A stretch of 41,910 nt of DNA, taken from contig JANQMU010000059.1 in NCBI GenBank assembly GCA_028279875.1, forward strand, positions 1 to 41,910, read 5' to 3'. The notes under the pieces are model-generated. The model saw nothing but the letters and a program-made list of their open reading frames with translations, ran no database searches and had not been told where the DNA came from. This document shows positions 34,024-41,741 of this stretch, piece by piece. Positions within the stretch are counted from its first letter, which is position 1. Every line of letters starts with the position of its first letter. The stretch comes from Rhizobiaceae bacterium. Lineage in GTDB: Bacteria > Pseudomonadota > Alphaproteobacteria > Rhizobiales > Rhizobiaceae. A program made the translations under genes and the position numbers.

Positions 34024-34799
34024 TCGATTTCCTCATAGGACCCGCGAAGATTGGTGAAGGTCTCCTCGAGCGCGTCGACAACGGCATCGATGGAGGCCTG
34101 CCCCATCTCCGCCGAAGCCTTGGTCGGATCGCCGAATATGGCCGCGTGCCCGACATCCGGCCGCGGCCGCTTCATATAGGTCCGGGTCGGGTTGGTTGGC
34201 GCCACCAGGTCCCAGCCGACCGGCCCGTAATGGGCGCCTTCCAGCCGCTCCATCTTCACCAGCTCCGGCCGCGTAGCGAGCTGAAACGAGGTTTCGAGTT
34301 CGCCGGCGTGGCCCATGCCGCCTTCCACCGATTTGCGCATCGCATGGATCCGGTCGGCTGCCGGTTCCCAATAGCTGACCGCCGACACCTTGAACGTGTG
34401 GGCATCGTCGAGGTCGTCGATCAAAAGCCGCGCGACCTGATCATTGGCGGTCCCGCTCGGCCGGTTGCCATTGAGAAGGATCAGATGCTCGAACCCCTGC
34501 CCGACCAGGGCCGCGCCGATTTCGAACAGCATTTTCTGATAGGTCGGAATCGACAGCGAGATGGTGCCGGGAAAATGTTCGAAGGTCTTGGAGATGCCAT
34601 AGGCGACGGGCGGCGCGACAAGTGCATCGATCCGTTCGGCGAGCTTCAGCGCGATATATTCGGCCTGATGGGTATCCGTGTCGGTCGGCATATGCGGCCC
34701 ATGGGCCTCAGTGGCGCCGGTCGGGACGATCACGGCGCATTTACGAGCGATGGCCTCGCCGATTTCCATCTGCGTCATCGAAGACATCCGGTGTTCCAT
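34020..34799 (-). CDS. Creatininase-family amidohydrolase, unusual metal site
   Basis: 259 residues of the creatininase/MftE superfamily, metal-dependent amidohydrolases acting on cyclic or linear amides. The first metal motif is present as PTGATEAHGPHMPTDTD (Glu31, His33, Asp42) and the later GHAGELETS is present (Glu167/169). The usual NGH(G/Y)(G/E)N segment is replaced by NGNRPSGTAND, so Asn112 stands where a metal-binding His is expected. It is last in the hyuA-hyuB-CoxG-creatininase operon. Activity may be altered, or the substrate may supply a ligand. It is not assigned to creatinine. Confidence 0.86.
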   Translation of the reverse strand: MEHRMSSMTQMEIGEAIARKCAVIVPTGATEAHGPHMPTDTDTHQAEYIALKLAERIDALVAPPVAYGISKTFEHFPGTISLSIPTYQKMLFEIGAALVGQGFEHLILLNGNRPSGTANDQVARLLIDDLDDAHTFKVSAVSYWEPAADRIHAMRKSVEGGMGHAGELETSFQLATRPELVKMERLEGAHYGPVGWDLVAPTNPTRTYMKRPRPDVGHAAIFGDPTKASAEMGQASIDAVVDALEETFTNLRGSYEEID

Positions 34800-34828
34800 G
34801 GCTCTCGTCCTTCCGATCAGGTGTGCCG

Positions 34829-35449
34829 TCAGCGTTTTGCCGAAAACAGCCTTTTGAAATAGCCGGCAATGATCATGCGCAGCAGCGCCAGGCCATTGAC
34901 CGCATTGTCGGCCGTCGGCGGTTGTTGGGCTGTCGTCGCGTCGTCGGCGACCTCTTCTTTCACCTCGTGCGAACCGTTCCGGTCCGGAGCATCCTGCGGC
35001 TGCGCCGTGGCCAGCCTGGCTTCGAGATTCCCGACGAACTGCCCGATCAGCAATTTGGCGGTTTCCTCGATCACGCCGGCGCGGCCGAATTGCGCGATCG
35101 GCCCGGAGAGTTGCACGTCGGCCTCGACACTGACCTCGGTCTCGCCATCGCTCTCGGTCAGCGCATAGTCCATGACCAGCTTCGAACGCGACCCGCCGCG
35201 CTTGTCGAACCCCTTGCCCTCCGCGTGACCGGTGCGGGCGGCTTCATCCGACCGGTAGGTCGCCTCCCCTTCAAACGAAGCGGTAAACGGCCCCAGCTTG
35301 ATCGCGACCTGCCCGGTATAGACACCGTCGCCCTTGTCCTCGCTGAGGCTCGCGCCCGGCATGCATTCAGCGAGCGCGGGAACATCCTGAAAGAACGCCC
35401 AAACGACGTCCGGCGGCTGGCTGACATGAAAGGACTGACTGATCTTCAA
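34829..35449 (-). CDS. CoxG-like SRPBCC protein
   Basis: 206 residues. The N-terminal 150 form a CoxG/SRPBCC fold (SQPPDVVWAFFQDVPALAECMPG; later GVIEETAKLLIGQFVGNLEAR). A Gln/Asp/Pro-rich linker and a short C-terminal amphipathic or membrane-associating segment (ALLRMIIAGYFKRLF) follow. CoxG proteins accompany Mo hydroxylases and help to anchor or recruit them at the membrane. The start codon is TTG (35447-35449) with a strong GGAGG site 6 nt away. It lies between hyuB and the creatininase-type gene, transcribed with them. Confidence 0.88.
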   Translation of the reverse strand: MKISQSFHVSQPPDVVWAFFQDVPALAECMPGASLSEDKGDGVYTGQVAIKLGPFTASFEGEATYRSDEAARTGHAEGKGFDKRGGSRSKLVMDYALTESDGETEVSVEADVQLSGPIAQFGRAGVIEETAKLLIGQFVGNLEARLATAQPQDAPDRNGSHEVKEEVADDATTAQQPPTADNAVNGLALLRMIIAGYFKRLFSAKR

Positions 35450-35501
35450 GCTCTGCCTCCGCTTTGGCGTCTATCCTGGGGTTTCTCCGGTTGGGACCAC
35501 A

Positions 35502-37403
35502 TCAGCCGATGTCGGACCCGACCGCTTCCCAATCGAGATCCGGATCGGTCCAGCCGCTGGGATAATTGACCTTACCGCTGTTCTTCATCGACTCAAACGC
35601 GCCGCCGCGATCGAACATCGGCAGCGCGCCGCGCCTTTCGCGAAGGGCGGCGCGGTTCTCTTCGGTTTTCTCAAGGTCGGCCGTCCATTTGCGGCCTTCG
35701 AGAGACACCACCACCCCGTAATCCTCGCGCGCCGCCTGTTCGGTGATCAGTCCGCATTGCAGGTCATAGACCACAAGGTCGATTTCGCGATCGAGCGGAT
35801 CGCCCCAGCCTCCGCCGCCGGTGGTGACCACCCGCACCGATGCATTCGGCGGCACCACCACCGTGTCGCACATGCCCGGATAGACCGATTCGGCGCCGGA
35901 TTCATCAAGGACAGAAACCTGGTAGCTCATGCCGGCCCGGCCGCCATTGACCCCGTAGCAGCCAAGAATGGACCGGTCGGCATTGGAGATCAGCCGGCAT
36001 TCTTCGAGCGTGCGAATGCGTTTGTCGTAGCCGAGCCCGCCACGCCTGTAGCCAGCGCCGCCCGAATCGCGCTTCAGCGCCAGTTGCTCCACCATGATCG
36101 GATAGCGGGTCTCGGAAAACTCCGCCGGCAGGTTGCGTGAATTGGGAACGATATGCACCACATCGGACCCGTCGGCCCAGGGCCGCCCGGGGCCGCCACC
36201 GCCAAGCACTTCGCGAAACAGGTAGAATTCCTCCTGGGTGCCGCCGCCGGTCAGCCCCCAGATCCGGATCGTCTCGTGGTCGGCGGGCATCTTTCCGCCG
36301 GTCGCCTTGGAAAGACAGGCCGCGAAGATCCCAAGCGAGCGCAGCATCAGGAAAAAGCGCATGCCGGTCGGTTTGCTGAAAGTGGGCGTGATCAGCGTCC
36401 CCTTTTCGGGAAACTTGATCTCGATGACATCGAGCACGCCTTCATTGGAGTCGATTTCCGCGGCGCGTTCCGGCGAACTGGCCAGGGAGCGCAGCACCGG
36501 CGCCAGCCATTTGCGGAAATACCGCCCTTCGACCTCGTCCAGCGACCAGTTGATTGGCCCCTTGGCCTCCGGATCGGTGCCGTTGAAATCGAGGATGATC
36601 TTCTCCGGCGTCTTGGTCATCGTCAGCCGCAGCGCATGCAGGCGCGGCTCATCCACGCCATCGGCCTCGATGTAGTCCTCATAGTGATAGGTACCGTCCT
36701 TGATCTTCGGAAAGATCTCCCGGCGGAAAATCTCCGCCGTGTTCGCGATGATCTGATCGAAGGCCGATTCCAGGGTTTCGACTCCGTAGCGTTCGGCCAG
36801 CGCCACGATCCGCCGCGATCCCAGCTTGGCGGCGCCGATCTCCGCGTCGAGGTCGCCCGCCAGGTGATCCGACAGCCGCGAATTGCGGACGATGATCTTG
36901 AAGGCGGCCTCGTTGAGAACCCCGCCCTCATAGAGCTTGATCGGCGGGATCAGCACACCCTCCATCCAGCTGTCTGTCGCGTGGACGGGAAGACTGCCCG
37001 GCACCGATCCGCCAATGTCGTCATGGTGGCCGAAGACCTGCGAAAAGCCGATCAGGCGCTCGCCGTGGAAGATCGGCACCGTGGTGCACAGATCCGGCAC
37101 ATGGCCGATGCCGCCACAGGAATTATAGGGATCGTTCCAGAAGAAAACGTCGCCGGGATGAATGTCGTCCTTGCCGAAATATTCGAACACCGGTTCGACG
37201 ATGGCCGAATAGGACCGTCCGGTCAGCTTGCGGCCTGTCGCATCGAACAGCGCCACCCGGTAATCATGCTGGTCGCGGATCATCGGCGAACGCGCGGTGC
37301 GCTCGACGGCCGCTTCAATTTCCAGTTCGGCGGCCCGTATCGTCCCGTGGATAACCTCCAGTTCAATGGGGCCGAGTTCGGATCTGTTATGGTGCTTCGT
37401 CAT
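35502..37403 (-). CDS. hyuB: Hydantoinase/oxoprolinase B-type subunit
   Basis: 633-residue subunit of an ATP-dependent cyclic amide hydrolase (N-methylhydantoinase / 5-oxoprolinase family). PIELEVIHGTIRAAELEIE opens the domain. DVFFWNDPYNSCGGIGHVPD (about 103-122) and FGHHDDIGGSVPGS are characteristic, as is the GLTGGGTQEEFYL segment. It starts 12 bp after hyuA. HyuA phosphorylates the ring carbonyl and HyuB completes hydrolysis in known members. The ring substrate here is not identified. Acetone-carboxylase-type activity is a less likely alternative. Confidence 0.92.
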   Translation of the reverse strand: MTKHHNRSELGPIELEVIHGTIRAAELEIEAAVERTARSPMIRDQHDYRVALFDATGRKLTGRSYSAIVEPVFEYFGKDDIHPGDVFFWNDPYNSCGGIGHVPDLCTTVPIFHGERLIGFSQVFGHHDDIGGSVPGSLPVHATDSWMEGVLIPPIKLYEGGVLNEAAFKIIVRNSRLSDHLAGDLDAEIGAAKLGSRRIVALAERYGVETLESAFDQIIANTAEIFRREIFPKIKDGTYHYEDYIEADGVDEPRLHALRLTMTKTPEKIILDFNGTDPEAKGPINWSLDEVEGRYFRKWLAPVLRSLASSPERAAEIDSNEGVLDVIEIKFPEKGTLITPTFSKPTGMRFFLMLRSLGIFAACLSKATGGKMPADHETIRIWGLTGGGTQEEFYLFREVLGGGGPGRPWADGSDVVHIVPNSRNLPAEFSETRYPIMVEQLALKRDSGGAGYRRGGLGYDKRIRTLEECRLISNADRSILGCYGVNGGRAGMSYQVSVLDESGAESVYPGMCDTVVVPPNASVRVVTTGGGGWGDPLDREIDLVVYDLQCGLITEQAAREDYGVVVSLEGRKWTADLEKTEENRAALRERRGALPMFDRGGAFESMKNSGKVNYPSGWTDPDLDWEAVGSDIG

Positions 37404-37415
37404 CGTGCCGCCCCT

Positions 37416-39467
37416 TCAACCGCGTCTGCCAAGGATGAGATTGCCGAAACCGTCGCCTTTGGCCGTCCAGCCCTTCGGAACGACCGTGGTCGAGCCATAT
37501 TCCTCGATGATCGCCGGGCCCGAGACCATCTGGCCCACGGCCAGTGACGATCGGTCATAGATCGGACAATCGACCCAGCCGGTTTCCTTCCAGAAGGCCT
37601 TGCGGATATGCGCCGGCTCCGCGGCCGGCTTGTCATCGGCGACGGCGGCAATCTCCGGACGGTGCTGTTCACCGACGGCCTGGACCCTGAGGTTGACCAG
37701 TTCGACATCCTGCTCGCCCTCATACTGGAACCCGAAGGTTTCATCATGGACGGTATGGAACTGCTTCCACATGTGGGCCACGGCCTGCTCGCCGGTCAAA
37801 TCGGCCGGAATCGTGACCTGCACCTCGTGCCCCTCGCCGAAATAGCGGACATCGGCAACGTGCACGATCTTGATATGGGCTTCATCGATGCCCTCGCCTT
37901 TGATGTCATCGATGCCTTCGCGCGCCAGGGCATCCCAATTGTCGATGATCTCCTTAACATCGGCCGTCGACTGCCGCCGGACCATGGTGCGGATATAGTC
38001 GCGCCGGACATCCGAGACATGCAGCCCCAGGGCGCACAGATTGCCCGGATTGGGCGGCGAAATGATGGTGGTGATCCCCAGAAAATCGGCGACTTCGGTG
38101 GCGAACAGGCCGCCGGCGCCACCGAATGCAACCATCGCATAGCGGCCGGGATCGCGGCCACGCGTCGTTGTGACCTGGCGGATGCCGAACACCTGATTGA
38201 CCGCCGCAATCTCCAGCACGCCGGCGGCCACTTCCTCGGCCGACATGCCGTGCTGAGCGCCCAGCACCCCATAGGCCGCCCGGGCGGATTCCAGGTCGAG
38301 CTGGATCTCGCCGCCGATCAGCGCTGTCGGCAGGCGCCCCAGAACGATCGCCGCATCCGTCACCGTCGGCTTGTTGCCGCCCTTGCCGTAGCAGATCGGC
38401 CCCGGATCGGCGCCGGCGCTTTGCGGGCCGACCTTCAGACTGCCATAGGGATCGGTCCAGGCGATCGACCCGCCGCCAGATCCGACGGTGACGATATCCA
38501 GCATCGGCGTCTTGACCGGATAGTTCTCGACCATCGAATCCGACGTATACATCGGCGTCTGGTTTTCGATGATCGCCACGTCGGTGGATGTGCCGCCGAC
38601 ATCGCTGGTCAGGATATCGTCGTAGCCGGCGAGCTTGGCCATGTGGATTGCACCCAATATGCCAGCAGCCGGCCCCGAAAGCAGCATGGTGACAGGCCGC
38701 TCGCCGGCCGTCGAATGGGTCACGACGCCGCCATTGGACTGCATAATCAGGAACGGAATATCGCCCGACCGCGTCTTCAGCTCATCCGCGGCGTTTTGCA
38801 GATAGGTCTTGCAATAGGGCTTCACCAGGACATCGATCAGGGTCGTCATGGCGCGCTCATATTCGCGGTATTCCGGCAGAACCACGCTGGACAGGGAGAC
38901 GAAGATGTCGGGAAAATGCCGTTCGATCAGCGCGCCGATCTTCCTTTCATGGGCATCATTGGCGTAGGAATGCAGCAGGCAGACAGCGACGCAGGTCACC
39001 CCGTCCTCGACCAGCTCGCGGACCGCCTCAAGCGTTGCCTCCTCGTCGACCGGGGCAAGCTCGGTGCCGTCGAACTTCATGCGACCGGGCACCTCGCGCA
39101 CCAGATCGAGCGGCACCAGCCGTTTCGGCTTGACCCAGAAGAACGAATTTCCGTAGCCGTCGGGAACGGATTGCCGGGCGATTTCGATGAGATGCCGAAA
39201 GCCGCTGGTCACCAGCAGTCCCAGCCCGGCGAATTTGTGCTCAAGCACGGCGTTTGTCGCGACCGTGGAGCCGTGCAGCAGCATCGTCAGGTCCGAAGGA
39301 TCGCTGCCATTTCCGTCGAAGACCTTCTGCACGCCATTCAGCAGGCCAATGCTCGGATCGTCCGGTGTGGACGGTGTCTTCACGGCGGTCATCGCACCGG
39401 AATCTTCGTGTATCGCCACCACGTCGGTGAATGTACCGCCGGTGTCAATCGCGATCCTGGTGCCCAT
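37416..39467 (-). CDS. hyuA: Hydantoinase/oxoprolinase A-type subunit (ATP-dependent)
   Basis: 683-residue ASKHA-fold ATPase subunit of the hydantoinase/oxoprolinase family. The phosphate loop IAIDTGGTFTDVV is at residues 5-17, and the second one, SDVGGTSTDVAI, lies mid-protein. LLSGPAAGILGA and VGSGGGSIAW complete the nucleotide site. The ATG at 39467 has a GGAGG site. The in-frame ATG at 39488 would place the start inside the 17-bp operator. It is the first gene of hyuA-hyuB-CoxG-creatininase. It probably phosphorylates a cyclic amide carbonyl to allow ring opening of the imported compound. Confidence 0.93.
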   Translation of the reverse strand: MGTRIAIDTGGTFTDVVAIHEDSGAMTAVKTPSTPDDPSIGLLNGVQKVFDGNGSDPSDLTMLLHGSTVATNAVLEHKFAGLGLLVTSGFRHLIEIARQSVPDGYGNSFFWVKPKRLVPLDLVREVPGRMKFDGTELAPVDEEATLEAVRELVEDGVTCVAVCLLHSYANDAHERKIGALIERHFPDIFVSLSSVVLPEYREYERAMTTLIDVLVKPYCKTYLQNAADELKTRSGDIPFLIMQSNGGVVTHSTAGERPVTMLLSGPAAGILGAIHMAKLAGYDDILTSDVGGTSTDVAIIENQTPMYTSDSMVENYPVKTPMLDIVTVGSGGGSIAWTDPYGSLKVGPQSAGADPGPICYGKGGNKPTVTDAAIVLGRLPTALIGGEIQLDLESARAAYGVLGAQHGMSAEEVAAGVLEIAAVNQVFGIRQVTTTRGRDPGRYAMVAFGGAGGLFATEVADFLGITTIISPPNPGNLCALGLHVSDVRRDYIRTMVRRQSTADVKEIIDNWDALAREGIDDIKGEGIDEAHIKIVHVADVRYFGEGHEVQVTIPADLTGEQAVAHMWKQFHTVHDETFGFQYEGEQDVELVNLRVQAVGEQHRPEIAAVADDKPAAEPAHIRKAFWKETGWVDCPIYDRSSLAVGQMVSGPAIIEEYGSTTVVPKGWTAKGDGFGNLILGRRG

Positions 39468-39481
39468 ATTGTCCTCCACAA

Positions 39482-39498
39482 TATCCAAATAGCGGATA
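39482..39498. promoter_or_regulatory. IclR-type operator candidate upstream of hyuA
   Basis: TATCCAAATAGCGGATA lies 14 bp upstream of the hyuA start codon. It matches the 31573 site in 15 of 17 positions. The closeness to the start would block initiation if bound, which suggests repression. Confidence 0.75.
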
Positions 39499-39573
39499 TG
39501 TTATTCAATATACGAACACACTTCGGGATTCAAGGGGCAACCGTCGCAGGACAGCCTGCATAAAGGGCGCGTT

Positions 39574-39746
39574 AGGCTGCGGTGACCATTTAACCCATGT
39601 GCCGGTTTGGCTGGATTTGTTCAGGATCGGCTTACGAGGAGGAAGGACATGCTGTTGCATATTTGACGACGCGTGGGCCGATCCTGGGCAAATCCGTTCA
39701 AATCCCTTCGGGACGCGGCGCACAGGTTAAATGGTCACCGCAGCCT
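39574..39746. mobile_element. MITE-like palindromic element, 173 bp
   Basis: Terminal inverted repeats of 22 bp are perfect (aggctgcggtgaccatttaa plus cc at 39574-39595; complement at 39725-39746). A further inverted match of 10 bp lies inside (39622-39631 with 39677-39686), so the whole can fold into one long imperfect hairpin with a loop at 39632-39676. The loop holds a GAGGAGG ribosome-like site and a five-codon mini-frame (ATG at 39648). No transposase is encoded. The structure fits a non-autonomous miniature element or other dispersed palindromic repeat. Confidence 0.7.
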
Positions 39747-40067
39747 GGTCTTTCCGGATCGCTTTTTCTTTCCTGTCACCGCTTCCAATGAGGTGATTAA
39801 TTCCGGAATTGGTTAGCCCATCCGGACAGTCATCACACCGGAGTGCAGACAACGGCAGTGTTTTCCAAATGGCTGCAATCCTGTTCCGCATTTCATCCGT
39901 GAGGACGATGCGTACTTTTGTACCTTCGACGGGGTGTTTTGTGGTCTGGAGATTATTGCGCCAATCGTCATTGGCCAGCAACCTTCTTTGGTCAGCAACA
40001 ATCATCAAACGCGGATAGTGTATCGCAGTCTTCCATCGCAACAAAGCGCATCAGCGGTGTCTTTGCA
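39747..40067. other. Intergenic region, no convincing gene
   Basis: About 320 bp of lower GC between the palindromic element and the tandem array. A minus-strand open frame (40044 down to 39727, 105 codons) runs through it and ends inside the right arm of the element. It has no clear ribosome site or family and may be a disrupted remnant. Confidence 0.4.
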
Positions 40068-40121
40068 GCAGGTGTGCGCTCTCCGCCGGCAACACTGCTT
40101 ACCCCGCCGCTGTCCCTGCAT

Positions 40122-40451
40122 TCAGTTCGCGGCGGGGCACAAAATATCGATTGTCGCGGTTTGCTTCTTTGTCGCAGACCAATTCGTGCAAGAGCACTTC
40201 AAATAAGTATCTTGTTGTAACGAACCCGAGCATGTCATGCCCTTCACGGGATGACAAACCAGCTTCATTCCGATGGGGACACCGCCGTTACACTGTGTGA
40301 CGAAGGTATCGGTTTGCGACTTCCCCATGTTTTCGTAGTGGACACATTTATCACTGTTCTGGCAGTTTATGTCTACTTCCTTCGCGGCGGCCATACCAGC
40401 CAATGAGCACAGGGCGCTGGCGAGTACCGATGTTTTAGCCAAACCGTTCAC
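40122..40451 (-). CDS. Small secreted eight-cysteine protein, paralogue A
   Basis: 109 residues, no family recognised. Residues 1-23 are a Sec signal peptide (cleavage near AAA-KE). The mature protein has eight cysteines at 30, 36, 54, 66, 74, 86, 88 and 105, probably four disulfides. The invariant end TNWSATKKQTATIDILCPAA is shared with the other copies. The start codon is GTG with a GGAG site 7 nt upstream. It is the last copy in transcriptional order. The AT-richer composition compared with the catabolic genes hints at separate acquisition. Possible roles (binding, envelope protection, antagonism) cannot be told from sequence. Confidence 0.82.
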   Translation of the reverse strand: MNGLAKTSVLASALCSLAGMAAAKEVDINCQNSDKCVHYENMGKSQTDTFVTQCNGGVPIGMKLVCHPVKGMTCSGSLQQDTYLKCSCTNWSATKKQTATIDILCPAAN

Positions 40452-40766
40452 GGCAGGTCTCCACTTCCTTCATCGTCCGGGCGACAATCGCCACCGGGCA
40501 CGACAATCGTTAATCCTGGATAGCGCATCAAACCGACATCCACCCGATGGACGGCCTCGTTGACGTAACAGTGCCCGCCCTTGCAGCTTTTGGCAATGTT
40601 TAAGCAACGGGCTGGCAGCGACGGATGCTGATAACAGCAAGTGGCGGCGCATGGCCCCCTTTAAAGGCGATTTCCGGCTCATCAGGACGCACCTATCCCT
40701 CCGTTCGCGGCAGCAGGTGTGCGCCCTCCGCCGGCAACACTGCATCTCCCGCGGCTGTCCCTGCAT

Positions 40767-41096
40767 TCAGTTCGCGGCGGGGCACAAAATATCGATTGTC
40801 GCGGTTTGTTTCTTCGTCGCAGACCAATTCGTGCAAGTGCAGTTCAAATAGGTATTTCTTTGTACCGAATCCGTGCATGTCATGTCCTTCACGGGATGAC
40901 AAACTAGCTTCATTCCGATGGGGACACTGCCGTTACACTGTGTGGAGAAGGTATCGGTTTGCGACTTCCCCATATCTTCGTAGTGGACACATTTCGTATT
41001 GTTCTGGCAGTTTATGCTTACTTTCTTCGCGGCGGCGATACCGGACAACAGGCACAGGGTGCTGGCGAGGACCAAAGTTTTAGTCAAGCCGTTCAC
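40767..41096 (-). CDS. Small secreted eight-cysteine protein, paralogue B
   Basis: 109 residues, collinear with copies A and C without gaps. It has the same signal peptide layout, the same eight mature cysteines and the common C-terminus. It differs from A mainly at residues 51-53 (STQ) and 75-87 (TDSVQRNTYLNCT), plus scattered single changes. The start codon is GTG. The intact reading frame in all copies argues for selection on the protein. Confidence 0.82.
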   Translation of the reverse strand: MNGLTKTLVLASTLCLLSGIAAAKKVSINCQNNTKCVHYEDMGKSQTDTFSTQCNGSVPIGMKLVCHPVKDMTCTDSVQRNTYLNCTCTNWSATKKQTATIDILCPAAN

Positions 41097-41411
41097 GGCA
41101 GTCTCCGTTTTCCTTCATTTTTCGGGCGACAATCGCCACCGGGCACGACAATCGTCAATCCTTGATAGCACATCAAACCGACATGCAACCGACGGGCAGC
41201 CTCGTTCACGTAACGCTACCCACCCCTGCAGCCCTTGGCAATGTTTGAGCGACGGGCCGGCAGCGACGGATGCCGATAATACAAGTGGCAGCGCATGGCC
41301 CCGCCTCAATGGCGATTTCCGGCTCACTAGGACGCATCTCTCCCTCCGTTCGCAGCGGCAGGTGCGCGCCCTCCGCCGGCAACACCGCTTCCCCCGCGGC
41401 TGTCCCTGCAT

Positions 41412-41741
41412 TCAGTTCGCGGCGGGGCACATAATATCGATGGTCGCTGTTTGCTTCTTTGTCGCAGACCAATTCGTGCAAACGCAGGACAAACTATTTT
41501 CGTATTCTACCGCAACCGTGCATGTCATGCCCTTCACGGGATGACAAACCATCTTCATTCCATTGGGGACACTGCCGTTACACAGTGCGTAGAAGGCATC
41601 GGTTTGCGACTTCCCCATATTTTCGTAGTGGACACATTTATCACTATCCTGGCAGTTTATATCTACCTCCTTCGCGGTGGCCATACCGGACGACAGGCAC
41701 AGGGCGCTGGCGAGTGCCAGAGTTTTAGTTAAGCCGTTCAT
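41412..41741 (-). CDS. Small secreted eight-cysteine protein, paralogue C
   Basis: 109 residues with the same architecture as copies A and B. It uses an ATG start (41741), where A and B have GTG. The frame is open further upstream to 41897, but that part is the array spacer. It is the most divergent copy: residues 51-53 read YAL and 75-87 read TVAVEYENSLSCV, while the C-terminal 21 residues after Cys88 differ from the other copies only by Met104. Confidence 0.82.
   Translation of the reverse strand: MNGLTKTLALASALCLSSGMATAKEVDINCQDSDKCVHYENMGKSQTDAFYALCNGSVPNGMKMVCHPVKGMTCTVAVEYENSLSCVCTNWSATKKQTATIDIMCPAAN

Noticed and set aside
34020..39467. Creatinine / N-methylhydantoin degradation cluster
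   Set aside because: HyuAB with a creatininase-family protein suggests it, but the creatininase metal motif is altered, no carbamoylsarcosine hydrolase or sarcosine oxidase is present, and MatB would have no place.
37608..39563. 651-codon plus-strand frame antisense to hyuA
   Set aside because: hyuA on the other strand has full family motifs. This frame is an Arg/His/Gln-rich shadow.
40470..40766. 98-codon frame directly after the stop of paralogue B (repeated after paralogue C at 41115-41411)
   Set aside because: Begins immediately after the TGA stop and is open in two copies, but the copies differ by indels that shift frame for several codons, and the Arg/Cys-rich product has no signals. 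It is more likely spacer.
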